64,000 bases of DNA from Pseudomonas muyukensis (GCF_019139535.1 NZ_CP077073.1:4554501-4618500); one strand, 5' to 3'; numbered from the stretch's first letter, positions 1 through 9,694 are shown. The notes: generated from the letters alone by a model not told the origin. Made by a program: numbers and translations.

Positions 1-228
1 CAGGCTGGTCTGGTCGCCGACGATCTCGACGAACTCGCTCATCACCTGCTCGACCTGCTCGCGATGGACGTTGCCCATCTGCGCCATGGCCACACCGACC
101 CGCTGCACTTCCTTGGGCCCCATGTGGCGCAGCACCTGCGCGGCATCGGTCTCGCCGAGCGAGAGCAGGAGGATGGCCGCCTTGTCGACGCGGCTCAGCT
201 TGGCGGTAATGGCTCGATTGTCACTCAT
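1..228 (-). CDS. fliG: FliG, flagellar motor switch protein (N-terminal part, cut by window edge)
   Basis: The first 76 codons of FliG are present. FliG is the rotor protein that joins the MS ring to the C ring and receives torque from the stator. The visible N-terminus begins MSDNRAITAKLSRVDKAA and contains the LLLSLGE and MGPKEVQRVG stretches typical of FliG's FliF-binding domain. The ATG at 228 overlaps the end of fliF by 8 bases, which indicates translational coupling. The rest lies beyond the left edge. Confidence 0.96.
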   Translation of the reverse strand, partial: MSDNRAITAKLSRVDKAAILLLSLGETDAAQVLRHMGPKEVQRVGVAMAQMGNVHREQVEQVMSEFVEIVGDQTSL

Positions 229-1999
229 CGGCGTTGATCCACTCTTTCACGACCTGGGCCACGCGGCCCGGGTCTTCGGCCACCAGGCCCTTGATTGCGT
301 TGAGCTGTGCCTCGTAACCCTCGCTGGGGCTTGGCAACAGAATGCTTGTCGGGCCACCCAGGCTGACGCGGTCGTTGGCCAGTTCGCCATCCAGACCGAT
401 CATGCCGCCCAGCTCCATGTCGCTGTCCGTGGCCGCCTGCTTGCCGCCACCTGTGATGTTGTTGAGCACCGGACGCAGCACACCGAACACCAGTACCAGG
501 ATGAACAGCACGCCCAGCACTTGCTTGACGATGTCCCAGAACCACGGCTGCGAGTAGAACGGAATGTCGCCCAGCTCGTCGCCACGGTCGGCGGCGAAGG
601 GCACGTTGATCACGGTGACACTGTCGCCGCGGCTGGCATCGAAGCCCACCGCGTCCTGCACCAGGCGGGTGAAGCGCGCCAGGTCCTCGGCCCCCCAGGG
701 GGTGCGGGTGGCTTCGCCGCTGGCGGCATCCAGCTTGACCTGGTCGTCCACCACCACCGCCACCGACAGACGAGTCAGGCGACCTTGCTGCTGGCGAGTG
801 TGGCTGATGGAACGGTCCAGCTCGAAGTTCTTGGTGCTCTGCTGGCGCTTGTCGCTCGGGTACGGCGCCAGCATCGGCTGGCCGGTGGCCGGGTCCATGA
901 TCTGCTGGCCGTTGGCGTCCACCAGCGGCTGACCTGGCTGGATGGCACCGGCCGGGGTGGCGGCAGCCGTGGCATTCTCAGGCGCGGAGGCACCGGCCGG
1001 TGGCTGGTTGCTCAGCGCGCCCGGCACACCCTGCGGGCCCTGGCTGCTGGCACGCTGTTCGTTGACCGACTGCTCGCTGCGCAGGGCCGGCTGATCCGGG
1101 TTGAACTGCTCGGAGGTGGATTCGACGGCGCTGAAATCGACGTCGGCCGACACCTCGGCCTTGTAGCGATCGTTGCCCAGCACCGGCTGCAGGATGTTGT
1201 GCACGCGCTGGGTGAGCAGGCCTTCCATGCGGCGGCTGTAGTCGAACTGCTTGCCGGCCATGGTCAGGGCGGTGTCCTGCAACTGGTCGGAGAGCAGATT
1301 GCCCTTCTGATCGACCACGGTCACCTGGGACTTGTCCAATTCCGGCACGCTGGTCGCCACCAGATTGACGATGGCCATCACCTGGCCGGCCTCCAGGGCG
1401 CGGCCCGGGTACAGCTCGACCAGCACCGAGGCGCTCGGCTTGCGTTCGTCACGGACGAACACCGAGCTTTTCGGAATCGCCAGGTGCACACGGGCAGCCT
1501 TGACATTGTTCAGGCTCGAAACGGTACGTGCCAGCTCGCCTTCCAGGCCACGGCGGTAGCGGGTGGCTTCCATGAACTGACTGGTACCCAGCCCCTGGTC
1601 CTTGTCGAGCAGCTCGAAGCCGACGTTGCCGTCGCTGGGGGCCACGCCGGCAGCGGCGAGTTTCAGGCGCGCACGGGAGAGGTCGTCGGCCTTGACCAGC
1701 AGCGCGCCGGAGTTGGGCTCCACGCGGTAGGGAATGTCGGCCGAGGCCAGGGTATCGATCACCTGCTTGGTGTCCATGCCTGCCAGGCTGCCGTACAGCG
1801 GCCGGTAATCCGGCTGCTGCGACCAGAGCACCACGGCAAAGCCGATGGCCACGCTCGCGGCCAGGCCGACCAGCAGGCCAACCTGACGCAGCATGGGCAT
1901 CTGCGAGATGTTTTCCAGGAACGACATGCCGAACAGCGGCGGCTTGGCTGCTGGCGGGCCACTCTTGGCGGGGGCGTTATCGACGACTGCTTCGGCCAT
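221..1999 (-). CDS. fliF: FliF, flagellar MS-ring protein
   Basis: This 592-aa protein forms the inner-membrane MS ring on which the basal body, export gate and C ring assemble. One membrane helix lies near residues 38-62 and a second near 488-512. Between them is the periplasmic ring-building region, starting with a YscJ/FliF-type domain that includes the PYRVEPNSGALLVK stretch. A Pro/Ala/Gly-rich low-complexity linker occupies about residues 310-390. The acidic C-terminus (VKEWINADE) is the FliG-binding tail. The gene sits 15 bp after fliE and overlaps fliG, so fliE-fliF-fliG is one operon. Confidence 0.98.
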   Translation of the reverse strand: MAEAVVDNAPAKSGPPAAKPPLFGMSFLENISQMPMLRQVGLLVGLAASVAIGFAVVLWSQQPDYRPLYGSLAGMDTKQVIDTLASADIPYRVEPNSGALLVKADDLSRARLKLAAAGVAPSDGNVGFELLDKDQGLGTSQFMEATRYRRGLEGELARTVSSLNNVKAARVHLAIPKSSVFVRDERKPSASVLVELYPGRALEAGQVMAIVNLVATSVPELDKSQVTVVDQKGNLLSDQLQDTALTMAGKQFDYSRRMEGLLTQRVHNILQPVLGNDRYKAEVSADVDFSAVESTSEQFNPDQPALRSEQSVNEQRASSQGPQGVPGALSNQPPAGASAPENATAAATPAGAIQPGQPLVDANGQQIMDPATGQPMLAPYPSDKRQQSTKNFELDRSISHTRQQQGRLTRLSVAVVVDDQVKLDAASGEATRTPWGAEDLARFTRLVQDAVGFDASRGDSVTVINVPFAADRGDELGDIPFYSQPWFWDIVKQVLGVLFILVLVFGVLRPVLNNITGGGKQAATDSDMELGGMIGLDGELANDRVSLGGPTSILLPSPSEGYEAQLNAIKGLVAEDPGRVAQVVKEWINADE

Positions 2000-2014
2000 G
2001 ACTCACTCTCGCCC

Positions 2015-2347
2015 TTATACCGGCATCTGCATGATGTCCTGGTACGCCTGTACCAGCTTGTTGCGCACCTGGGTCAGGGCCTGGAACGACACGGAGGCTT
2101 TCTGCGAGGCGATCATCACGTCGGTCAGGTCGACCCCGCTCTTGCCGATCTCGAAGGCGTTGGCCAGCTGGGTGGACGCCTGCTGCGTCTCATGCACCTT
2201 GCCAATGGCCTGGCCGAGCATGTCGGCAAAGCTGCTCTGCCCTGGCGCCAGCTCGGGCGCGGCAGCGGCCTTGGGCAGGGACATGGCATCGGCCTGCATG
2301 GCACGCATGTCCAACATCAGACGATTGAATTCAACACCTTGGGTCAT
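2015..2347 (-). CDS. fliE: FliE, hook-basal body junction protein
   Basis: This 110-aa protein links the MS ring to the proximal rod and is exported early by the flagellar type III system. The C-terminal half ([30 protein letters not shown]) has the conserved FliE amphipathic helices. I chose the ATG at 2347 because a purine-rich ribosome site (GGAGAGAGAAG) lies just upstream; an in-frame start 12 codons earlier lacks one. It is the first gene of the fliEFG operon, with a sigma-54 site about 60 bp upstream. Confidence 0.96.
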   Translation of the reverse strand: MTQGVEFNRLMLDMRAMQADAMSLPKAAAAPELAPGQSSFADMLGQAIGKVHETQQASTQLANAFEIGKSGVDLTDVMIASQKASVSFQALTQVRNKLVQAYQDIMQMPV

Positions 2348-2406
2348 GGACTTCTCTCTCCGGCGGCCGCATTTTTTTGACACTCATGCAGCGAATGAGC
2401 TGGAAC

Positions 2407-2423
2407 TAGCAAGAGGAGTGCCA
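2407..2423 (-). promoter_or_regulatory. Sigma-54 promoter of fliEFG
   Basis: On the minus strand the sequence reads TGGCAC, 5 bases, TTGCTA, a full match to the -24/-12 consensus. Counting from the -12 C puts the transcript start near 2397, giving a leader of about 50 nt before fliE. FleQ is the expected activator, as known for this operon in P. aeruginosa. Confidence 0.8.
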
Positions 2424-2453
2424 GCCAGCCCAGGGACTATTCAAAACAGTGCT

Positions 2454-3833
2454 TCAGCCGAACAGGCTGGCCTCGACATCGAAGCCGGCGTCACGCATCT
2501 GCGCCAGCTTGTAACGCAGCGTGCGCGGGCTGATCCCCAGGCGCTCGGCAGCTTCCTTGCGGCGCCCGCGTTCGGCGCGCAGGGTGTCGATGATCATCTG
2601 GAACTCGTGACGACGCATGTCATCCTCCAGGCCGCCCACCTCAGCCCCCGCCCCGGCAGCCGTATCGACGCATAATGGCGAAGTAGTGGCCACTTTCGGC
2701 GACGACAATGGAATGGCGCCAGCCAGACAGAAATCCGCCGCCTCTATGACGCCGCCCTGCTGCAGGATCAACGCCCGCTGCAGGGCGTTGTCCAGTTCAC
2801 GCACATTGCCCGGCCAGGCGTAGGCCTGCAGGCAGGCGCGCGCATCGGCAGACAGGGTTACCCGGGCATGGCGCATCTTCGCCACATGCCGGGCCAGCAG
2901 GCGCTCGGCCAACGGCAGGATATCGGCAGGCCGCTCGCGCAGTGCCCGCCAGGCCATGGGGAATACCGACAGGCGATAGTAGAGGTCTTCACGAAAACGC
3001 CCCGCCGCGACCTCGCCGGCCAGGTCGCGGTTGGTGGTGGCCAGCACCCGGATATCCAGCACGATCGGCTTGCGCCCACCAACCCGCTCGACCTCGCGCT
3101 CCTGCAACACGCGCAGCAGCTTGGCCTGCAAGCCCAGCGGCATTTCGGAAATTTCGTCCAGCAGCAAGGTGCCGCCATCGGCCTGCTCGAACTTGCCCGC
3201 CTGGGCGGCGATGGCGCCGGTGAATGCGCCCTTCTCGTGGCCGAACAGTGTGGCCTCGAGCATGTTGTCGGGGATCGCCGCGCAGTTGATCGCGACGAAG
3301 GCCTGGCCCGCGCGCGGCGACTGCTGGTGGATATAGCGGGCGAGCACTTCCTTGCCCGTGCCCGACTCACCGGAAATCAGTACCGTGGAATCGCTGCGCG
3401 CAACGCGCACGGCCAGCTCCAGCAATTGCCGGCTGGCCGGCTCGCAGGCCACCGGCCCCTCCTCTTCCGCGGCGCCCACGGCATGCCGCGCCACCAGGCT
3501 GAGCAGGGCCTTGGGCTCGAATGGCTTGACCAGGTAATCGGCAGCGCCTTGGCGCATGGCATCGACCGCCCGCTCCACCGCGGCATGGGCAGTCATCAGC
3601 AACACCGGCAACTGCGGCTGCTGGCGGCGCAGTTGCGCCAGCAACTGATGGCCGTCCATGCCCGGCATGTTGACATCGCTGACCACCAGGGCGAAGGCCT
3701 CTTCATCCACCACCCGCAACGCCTCTTCGGCGCTGCCGACGGCACGGTGGGCGAACCCGCCGATCTCCAGGGTATCGGCCAGGGCCTGACGCAACACACG
3801 ATCATCCTCGACCAGCAGCACCTTGATACTCAT
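2454..3833 (-). CDS. fleR: FleR, sigma-54-dependent response regulator of flagellar genes
   Basis: This 459-aa NtrC-type activator is the partner of the kinase FleS. It switches on the late rod, hook and hook-junction genes with RpoN. The receiver domain covers about residues 1-120, with the phospho-acceptor Asp53 in VVSDVNMPG. The AAA+ domain follows, with Walker A GESGTGKE and the sigma-54 contact loop GAFTGA. The C-terminus is a Fis-type helix-turn-helix (ERLGISPRTLRYKL). The ATG at 3833 shares one base with the fleS stop (TGATG); a GTG one codon earlier is also possible. Confidence 0.97.
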   Translation of the reverse strand: MSIKVLLVEDDRVLRQALADTLEIGGFAHRAVGSAEEALRVVDEEAFALVVSDVNMPGMDGHQLLAQLRRQQPQLPVLLMTAHAAVERAVDAMRQGAADYLVKPFEPKALLSLVARHAVGAAEEEGPVACEPASRQLLELAVRVARSDSTVLISGESGTGKEVLARYIHQQSPRAGQAFVAINCAAIPDNMLEATLFGHEKGAFTGAIAAQAGKFEQADGGTLLLDEISEMPLGLQAKLLRVLQEREVERVGGRKPIVLDIRVLATTNRDLAGEVAAGRFREDLYYRLSVFPMAWRALRERPADILPLAERLLARHVAKMRHARVTLSADARACLQAYAWPGNVRELDNALQRALILQQGGVIEAADFCLAGAIPLSSPKVATTSPLCVDTAAGAGAEVGGLEDDMRRHEFQMIIDTLRAERGRRKEAAERLGISPRTLRYKLAQMRDAGFDVEASLFG

Positions 3834-5047
3834 CACCCCCTCTCCTCACGCGCCTCGAACAGTGGCAGTACCACCGTCACACAGGTACCGCGGCCAAGCT
3901 TCGAACGCAGGCGCAACTCGCCACGATGGGCGCGAACCACGGCCTGGACCACCGCCAGGCCCAAGCCGGTGCCGGTGGCCTTGGTGGTCAGGAAGGGTTC
4001 GCCCACGCGCTCCAGCAACTGCGCATCGATTCCGCTGCCAGCATCGCTGACACACAGGTGCAAGACCCCCTCGCGGCGCAGCAGGTGCACTTTCAGCCGC
4101 GCCGGCTCGGCGCTGGCCTGCAAGGCATTCTCGATGAGGTTGAGCATGGCGCCGACCAAGGTATCGCGATTGCACAGCACCTCACCCAGCTGGGTATCGC
4201 ACTGCCAACGCACCGCATGCCCCTGGACATGGGCTTGCGCCGCCTGCTGCAAGGCCTGAAACAATGCCTTGGGGCTGATCCGGTCATTGAGCGGCAGCTC
4301 GCCGCGGGCGAACACCAGCATGTCGCGCACCTGGTGCTCGAGCTCGTGCAGGCGCTCCTTGAGGTTGCCGGCGAAGCGCTGGCGGGTTTCCCCCGGCAGG
4401 TCCTGCGCAGGGTCAGCCAGGTGGCTGGCGTAGAGCATCGCGGCCGACAGCGGCGTGCGGATCTGGTGGGCCAGCGAAGCCACCATGCGCCCCAGCGACG
4501 ACAAGCGCTGATGGCGCGCCAGCTGATCTTGCAGGCGACGGGTTTCGGTCAAGTCGTTGAGCAGCACCAACTGGCCGGGCTCGGCATCCAGCGAGCGCGT
4601 GGCGATCGACAGGCGGCGCCCGTCGCGCAGGGAAACCTCGTGGCCATCGTCCTCGCGCGGCGCAAAGCTGCGGGCGATCACCTGCCGCCAGAGCACGCCG
4701 AGCAACGGCTCGCCGAGCAATTCGCAGGCCGCCGGGTTGGCCTCGCGCACATAGCCATCGCCATCGATCACGATCACCCCGCCGGGCAGCAGGTCGAGCA
4801 GGTTCTGCAGGCGATTGGCCAGGCGCTCCTTCTCATCCAGCTCGGCCATGCGCTGGCCGCTGACCACCGCCAGCTCACCCTTGAGCTCGCTGACCCGGGC
4901 CTCGAGCAGGTTGTAGGACTGGCTCAGCTGGCTGGAAACCTGATCGAACAGGGCGAACGCCTGCTCAAGCCCCTGCCGGCTTTCCTGCTCGAGCGGGGTA
5001 TGCCCGCGCGGATCGGGGGCTGGGGAACGGTGGGCGGCCTGGGGCAT
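3833..5047 (-). CDS. fleS: FleS, flagellar sensor histidine kinase
   Basis: This 404-aa cytosolic kinase phosphorylates FleR. It has an N-terminal coiled coil (about residues 25-75), a PAS-like domain, an H box with the phospho-accepting His in SLAHQIRTPL, an N box (NLIENALQAS) and ATP-binding G boxes (SDAGSGID, GTGLGLAV). No membrane helices are visible, as in other FleS proteins. I chose the ATG at 5047 because GAGAGAGC precedes it; the ATG at 5062, five codons earlier, has no ribosome site. Confidence 0.96.
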   Translation of the reverse strand: MPQAAHRSPAPDPRGHTPLEQESRQGLEQAFALFDQVSSQLSQSYNLLEARVSELKGELAVVSGQRMAELDEKERLANRLQNLLDLLPGGVIVIDGDGYVREANPAACELLGEPLLGVLWRQVIARSFAPREDDGHEVSLRDGRRLSIATRSLDAEPGQLVLLNDLTETRRLQDQLARHQRLSSLGRMVASLAHQIRTPLSAAMLYASHLADPAQDLPGETRQRFAGNLKERLHELEHQVRDMLVFARGELPLNDRISPKALFQALQQAAQAHVQGHAVRWQCDTQLGEVLCNRDTLVGAMLNLIENALQASAEPARLKVHLLRREGVLHLCVSDAGSGIDAQLLERVGEPFLTTKATGTGLGLAVVQAVVRAHRGELRLRSKLGRGTCVTVVLPLFEAREERG

Positions 5048-5099
5048 CGTGCTCTCTCGCATGGCTGACCGTCATAAAAACGGTATGTTGCCTGCGGTG

Positions 5100-5116
5100 T
5101 AGCAATAGCCGTGCCG
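5100..5116 (-). promoter_or_regulatory. Sigma-54 promoter of fleSR
   Basis: The minus strand reads CGGCAC, 5 bases, TTGCTA, with the invariant GG-N10-GC spacing. The inferred transcript start is near 5090, 43 nt before fleS. It is expected to be driven by FleQ, as in P. aeruginosa. Confidence 0.75.
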
Positions 5117-5319
5117 GAGATGGGGATAAAGGAAAGTTGTCGGGCGGGTTGTTGATCAGGCTCAAGGAGCATGGGTCTGAGCCGGCCTGGTTTCTGTGCG
5201 AGTAATCCAGGGGCCGCGCAGTGCCCCCTGATTACAGCGCTGAGCCGATGCCGCCGCGCGCCCCTTTCGCGACACAAGGCCGCTCAAGGCACGCGCAAAC
5301 CTGCGCAGCCGCCAGCCCA

Positions 5320-6795
5320 TCACTCGTCAGCCTGCTCCTCGCCACCCTGGCGGCTCATGCCGTACTTGCGCATCTTCTCCACCAGCGTGGTGCGACGGAT
5401 GCGCAGGCGCTCGGCGGCGCGCGCAACGATGCCGTTGGCATCATCCAGCGCCTGCTGGATCAAGCCCTGCTCCAGGCTGCCAAGGTAATCCTTGAGGTCC
5501 AGCCCTTCGGGCGGCAGCATCGCATGGTTGGCGAAGTTCGGCGCATGCCCGTTGATCGCCACGCGCTCCTCGAGGTCGGAGCGCAGGCTGTCGACCAGTT
5601 GCTCGTCCTCGTCGTCGACGTAGCGGAACTTCTTCGGCAGCTCGGCGACCCCGATCACCCCGTACGGATGCATGATCGCCATGCGCTCCACCAGGTTGGC
5701 CAGCTCGCGCACATTGCCCGGCCAGCCGTGACGGCACAGCGACATGATCGAGGCAGAGTTGAAGCGGATCGACCCACGTTTCTCGTGCTCCATGCGCGAG
5801 ATCAGCTCGTTCATCAGCAGCGGGATGTCTTCCACCCGCTCACGCAGCGGCGCCATCTCGATGGGGAACACGTTCAGCCGGTAATACAAATCTTCGCGGA
5901 AGGTGCCGTCCTCGATCATGGTCTCGAGGTTCTTGTGCGTCGCGGCGATGATGCGCACGTCGATGCTCTGGGTCTTGTTGCTGCCCACGCGCTCGAAAGT
6001 ACGCTCCTGCAATACCCGCAGCAGCTTGACCTGCATCGGCAGCGGCATGTCGCCGATCTCGTCGAGGAACAGGGTACCGCCATTGGCCAACTCGAAACGC
6101 CCGGCGCGGCTGGTGATGGCCCCGGTGAAGGCGCCCTTCTCGTGGCCGAACAGCTCGCTCTCGAGCAGCTCCGCCGGGATCGCCCCGCAGTTGACCGGCA
6201 CGAACGGCGCTTCGCGACGCTTGGAGTGGTAGTGCAGGTTACGCGCCACCACCTCCTTGCCGGTACCGGATTCGCCGAGAATCAACACGCTGGCGTCGGT
6301 GTCGGCCACCTGCTGCATCATCTGCCGCACATGCTGGATGGCACGGCTGGTGCCGACCAGGCTGCGGAACAGATTAGGCTCGCGCTGGCGACCACGCTCG
6401 CGGGCCTGGTCGTACATCTCGCGATAGACCTGGGCACGGTGCAGCGAATCGAGCAGCTGGCTGTAGCTGGGTGGCATCTCCAGGTTGGAGAGCACGCGAC
6501 GGCGCAGGTCCTCGGGGAACTCCGCGGAAGAAATTTCACCCAAAAGCAGCACCGGAAGGAACTCATCCCACCCCGCCACTGTCTTTAGGAGCCCCAGCAC
6601 GCTGGCTGGCGCATTTACGGTCCCGATCAGGACACACAGCACTTCACGGCTGGAAGACAAACCTTCGACCACCTGCTGCCAGTCCTGGCTGGAGCAAGAA
6701 AGGTTTTCTTCGCCGAGAAAATTCAGGACCACCGCCAGATCGCGGCGGCGTTCGCTGTCGTCATCGATCAGGAGAATCTTGGTTTCACGCCACAT
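5320..6795 (-). CDS. fleQ: FleQ, c-di-GMP-responsive master regulator of flagella and biofilm genes
   Basis: This 491-aa enhancer-binding protein starts the flagellar cascade with sigma-54 and also controls exopolysaccharide and adhesin genes in response to c-di-GMP. The c-di-GMP contact residues known from P. aeruginosa are at the same numbers: LFRS at 142-145, including Arg144, and Arg185-Asn186. Walker A is GESGTGKE at 174-181, and the GAFTGA loop is present. A Fis-type helix-turn-helix ([15 protein letters not shown]) ends the protein. It is transcribed alone, between fliT and fleSR. No sigma-54 site is evident upstream, in keeping with a class I gene. Confidence 0.98.
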   Translation of the reverse strand: MWRETKILLIDDDSERRRDLAVVLNFLGEENLSCSSQDWQQVVEGLSSSREVLCVLIGTVNAPASVLGLLKTVAGWDEFLPVLLLGEISSAEFPEDLRRRVLSNLEMPPSYSQLLDSLHRAQVYREMYDQARERGRQREPNLFRSLVGTSRAIQHVRQMMQQVADTDASVLILGESGTGKEVVARNLHYHSKRREAPFVPVNCGAIPAELLESELFGHEKGAFTGAITSRAGRFELANGGTLFLDEIGDMPLPMQVKLLRVLQERTFERVGSNKTQSIDVRIIAATHKNLETMIEDGTFREDLYYRLNVFPIEMAPLRERVEDIPLLMNELISRMEHEKRGSIRFNSASIMSLCRHGWPGNVRELANLVERMAIMHPYGVIGVAELPKKFRYVDDEDEQLVDSLRSDLEERVAINGHAPNFANHAMLPPEGLDLKDYLGSLEQGLIQQALDDANGIVARAAERLRIRRTTLVEKMRKYGMSRQGGEEQADE

Positions 6796-6960
6796 GCAAT
6801 AGCAACTTCCCTAGTCATATCGGCGCCCGAAGGCGTGCACGACATCATTCCGACTGAATGGTCAGTGTTCGGACGTCTGAATTTCGAAAACAGCCACTAG
6901 TAAAGTCAAAAAGACTGTAACAGTCAAATTTATGGCGCCTCTTACTCAGTTCGGTGCATC

Positions 6961-7257
6961 TTAACTGAATAAATGGTAAACCTTCGAAGCATTCTTTGCT
7001 TGCTTGATCTGGGTCATCTCATCGGCGATCGCCTGGCGCTCACCGATGGTGGCGTCGAGCAGGTCGCGATAGACCGCCAGCAAGCCTTCCAGCCGCTCCT
7101 TGACCAGCGCCTCGTCGAGGCTCGGCGCACTGAGCATGTCGTCGATGCAGGTGCGGCAGCTCTCGTCGAGCGTGCGAATGGCTTCCCAGTCGCGCGCGGC
7201 CAAGGCATCGCGCAAGGCGTCCTGGGTTGCTTCGAAACGTTGCAGCTCGCTGCTCAT
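6961..7257 (-). CDS. fliT: FliT-like flagellar chaperone (FleP position)
   Basis: This 98-aa, mostly helical small protein lies 9 bp after fliS, at the position occupied by fleP in P. aeruginosa. Size, charged helices and context fit FliT-type chaperones, which bind the cap protein FliD before export. The sequence is not diagnostic on its own, so the name rests partly on context. It ends the fliD-fliS-fliT gene set and is followed by the fleQ promoter region. Confidence 0.75.
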   Translation of the reverse strand: MSSELQRFEATQDALRDALAARDWEAIRTLDESCRTCIDDMLSAPSLDEALVKERLEGLLAVYRDLLDATIGERQAIADEMTQIKQAKNASKVYHLFS

Positions 7258-7266
7258 CCTGCCTCC

Positions 7267-7668
7267 TCAGCCGACCGGCTGTGCATCGGCAATCGCATCC
7301 CAGCCGCTCTTGACGGTGATCAGCAGTTGCGCGACCTCGTCGATGATCGCCGGGTCGTTGTCGATGTTAGCCTGCATCAGGCGATTGGTCATGTAGGCGT
7401 ACAGGCTCGACAGCTGCTCGATGTAGGCCGGATCATGGCTTTTCTGCGCATCGAGGCCGTCGTTCAAACCGATGATGATGTCGATCGCCTTGCCCAGCAT
7501 CAGGCCTTTTTCAGCGATGTCGCCACGGGCCAGCGCACCTTTGGCCTGGGCCATGCGATCGAGCCCACCCTCCATCAGCATCTGCACCAGGCGATGGGGC
7601 GTTGCTTCGGAAATCTGGGCATGGGAATTGACCTTCTGGTACTGACGAAGGGCTCTCATGGGATTCAT
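7267..7668 (-). CDS. fliS: FliS, flagellin export chaperone
   Basis: This 133-aa cytosolic chaperone binds the C-terminus of flagellin and prevents early polymerisation. Family features include the start LRQYQKV, PHRLVQMLMEG near residue 25, a central helix with IIGLNDGL, and YAYMTNRLMQAN. A GAGGT ribosome site precedes the ATG at 7668. It lies downstream of fliD, with a GC-rich hairpin in the gap. Confidence 0.96.
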   Translation of the reverse strand: MNPMRALRQYQKVNSHAQISEATPHRLVQMLMEGGLDRMAQAKGALARGDIAEKGLMLGKAIDIIIGLNDGLDAQKSHDPAYIEQLSSLYAYMTNRLMQANIDNDPAIIDEVAQLLITVKSGWDAIADAQPVG

Positions 7669-7754
7669 CTTGCGACCTCGTGACGGGCAAAAACGGTAGG
7701 TTCGATAGTCCCTGTATCGGGCCGGCGGCGAAAAACTTTACCGGCCGATGACAT

Positions 7755-7780
7755 GAAGCCGGGCATCATGCCCGGACTTC
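7755..7780 (-). other. Intercistronic stem-loop between fliD and fliS
   Basis: A near-perfect inverted repeat (GAAGCCGGGCAT pairing with ATGCCCGGACTTC) lies between the fliD stop and fliS. No U-run follows, so it more likely affects mRNA processing or stability than termination. Confidence 0.55.
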
Positions 7781-7796
7781 ACGCGACGTTCACGGA

Positions 7797-9185
7797 TTAT
7801 TTGTCGTTCTTGGCGTTGTTCAGCGCATTCAGCGTGCCCAGCACGTTGTTCTGCTGCTGGCGCAACTGCGAGACCAGGGTATCCATGTTGTTGTACTTGT
7901 CCTGCAAGCTGACCCGCAGGGCTTCCATACGTGCATCGAGGGTGTCCTGCTCGGTCTTGAGCTTGGTCAGGCTCTCGGACAGCGTTTTAGAACGCTCGGC
8001 AAGGGTACCGGTGCTGGCCTTGGCATAAGGCTCGGTGACTTTCTGTAGGCGAGCGAGCATGCCGTCCTTGCCATTGAAGATACTGGTCAGGTCGGCGGCA
8101 TTGGTGGCCGCGGCCTTGTCCCACTTCTTGTCGTCCAGGCTCAGCATGCCACCGTCCTGGGACGAAGTGACGCCGAATGCGGCCAGAGACTTCATCACGC
8201 CGTTACCGGACAGTGCGTTCATCTCTTCACGGATCGACGATACCAGGGCACGCATGGAGGCATCCCCTGTAAGCGCCGCCGGCGTCATGGTGCCATCGGC
8301 GTTCTTGGTCACCCGGGTTTCCGCATTGACCACCTTCATCAATGCGTTATAGCTGTCAATAAAACCCTTCAGGCCCGACTTCAGAGCAGTGGTGCTGGTG
8401 GTCAACGACAGCGTGGTCTTGACCAAGGCTTCGCTATCCTTTTCCTTGGGAGAGACACCGACCAACTTGATATTCAGACCGCTCACCGCGTCACTGATAT
8501 CGTTGGTCTTGGACTCCATGGCAATGCCATCAAGCGTGTACTTGGCATTTTGCGGCGTTTCCACAACGGTATAACCAGTATCAAGACCAGAATTGCCCGA
8601 CAGGGTGATATCGGAGCCAACGCCCATCTTGCTGGAGGTGATCACCAAGCGCGAACCCGAGGCATCGGTCAGCACGTTAGCACTCAAGCCGGCGGTCCCG
8701 AACTGGCTGTTGATCGCCTCGCGCACTTGCTGCAACGTGGCCCCCGGAGGGACGCTGACATCATGCCCCTTGCCATTCTGGGTGATGGTCAGCGTGGTTG
8801 CCGTGGTGCCGGGATTGACCACGCTATTCGCACCACCGGCATACACCTTGGTGGACACCTTGGAAGCAGACGCCAATTTTTCCACCTGCAGACTGAACGA
8901 GCCATTGGCTGCGCCCGCGCCAGCGGTAATGGTGGCGACCTTCTCATCCGAAGACTTCAATGCCAAACCGCCGAAGCTGTTGTCGTTGGTCATGCTGGTC
9001 AACGCGCCACGGAAGGCATCCAGGGCCGCCTGGATCTTACCGATCGAGGACAATGTGGTGGTTGCCTTCAGTGTCTGGGTATTGATCTGTGCCTGCTTCG
9101 GCGCCTTTTGCGCGTCCACCAGGGACTTCACAATCGCCTGGGTATCGATGCCCGAACCGATACCGCTGATTGTTGAACCTGCCAT
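7797..9185 (-). CDS. fliD: FliD, flagellar filament cap protein
   Basis: This 462-aa protein caps the filament tip, guides flagellin insertion and is a known adhesin in Pseudomonas. The N-terminus has ISGIGSGIDTQAIV, the hallmark of FliD. A coiled-coil C-terminus ends in repeated Gln/Asn residues (QLRQQQNNVLGTLNALN). Two adjacent ATGs occur; the second (9185) is 7 nt from AAGGAG and preferred. A weak sigma-54 site lies upstream, and fliS and fliT follow. Confidence 0.97.
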   Translation of the reverse strand: MAGSTISGIGSGIDTQAIVKSLVDAQKAPKQAQINTQTLKATTTLSSIGKIQAALDAFRGALTSMTNDNSFGGLALKSSDEKVATITAGAGAANGSFSLQVEKLASASKVSTKVYAGGANSVVNPGTTATTLTITQNGKGHDVSVPPGATLQQVREAINSQFGTAGLSANVLTDASGSRLVITSSKMGVGSDITLSGNSGLDTGYTVVETPQNAKYTLDGIAMESKTNDISDAVSGLNIKLVGVSPKEKDSEALVKTTLSLTTSTTALKSGLKGFIDSYNALMKVVNAETRVTKNADGTMTPAALTGDASMRALVSSIREEMNALSGNGVMKSLAAFGVTSSQDGGMLSLDDKKWDKAAATNAADLTSIFNGKDGMLARLQKVTEPYAKASTGTLAERSKTLSESLTKLKTEQDTLDARMEALRVSLQDKYNNMDTLVSQLRQQQNNVLGTLNALNNAKNDK

Positions 9186-9250
9186 CATTGCTCTCCTTGT
9201 ACGGTGGCTGCCGGATCCTTGGCGGAAAAATCCCTCAAAAGATCGACAGC

Positions 9251-9266
9251 AACAAAAATCATGCCA
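9251..9266 (-). promoter_or_regulatory. Possible sigma-54 promoter of fliD-fliS-fliT
   Basis: The minus strand reads TGGCAT, 5 bases, TTGTT. The -24 box is good, but the -12 box has GT in place of GC. The inferred start, near 9240, would give a 55-nt leader. It begins just past the flaG stop codon. FleQ-dependent fliD transcription is known in P. aeruginosa. Confidence 0.4.
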
Positions 9267-9268
9267 GC

Positions 9269-9619
9269 CTATGCCTTGCCGTCGAACAGCAGGCTGCCAG
9301 CTTCGCTGAGGCTTTGTGCCAGCTTCAGCGCGGTTTCCGACGGGAGTTGGCGGATCACGTCACCCGATTCGGTGGCGATCACCTTGACCACGACCCGGCC
9401 GGTGGAATCATCAATGGAAAAATCCAGCTTGCGCTGGCTCGACTGGACGAAATCACGAATTTCGCCAACCGCCTTCTCCAGGTCCTCGCGGGTATGCGGC
9501 TTGTCGTCCGCGGCCGCTGCCTCCTGCACCTTGGCAGGCGCCAGTGGCTCCTTTACAGCAGCCACCGGCTGGGGCGGCACCGCAGGATACACCTGGCTCA
9601 GCTTGACACTCATGTCCAT
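9269..9619 (-). CDS. flaG: FlaG family protein
   Basis: This 116-aa FlaG-type protein has a Pro/Ala-rich variable N-terminal third. The conserved C-terminal core follows (LDFSIDDSTGRVVVKVIATESGDVIRQLPSE is its region). FlaG proteins influence filament length in several polar-flagellated bacteria; their mechanism is not settled. A GAGGAG site precedes the ATG at 9619. The gene follows fliC after a terminator hairpin, so it probably receives attenuated read-through from the fliC promoter. Confidence 0.93.
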   Translation of the reverse strand: MDMSVKLSQVYPAVPPQPVAAVKEPLAPAKVQEAAAADDKPHTREDLEKAVGEIRDFVQSSQRKLDFSIDDSTGRVVVKVIATESGDVIRQLPSETALKLAQSLSEAGSLLFDGKA

Positions 9620-9637
9620 GCTTCGAACTCCTCATGT

Positions 9638-9670
9638 CAAAAAGGCGAAAGGGCACGTAAACGCGCCCTT
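9638..9670 (-). terminator. Terminator-like hairpin after fliC
   Basis: A 9-bp stem (AAGGGCGCG with CGTGCCCTT) and a 4-base loop lie 25 bases after the fliC stop, followed by a T5 run on the minus strand. It would end most fliC transcripts before flaG. Confidence 0.7.
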
Positions 9671-9694
9671 CCACCTCTTACTCAGGCGCCTGAA

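Noticed and set aside
71..2380. A 769-codon plus-strand open frame opposite fliF and fliE
   Set aside because: It is the antisense of recognised genes, with Arg/His/Gln-rich composition and no ribosome site.
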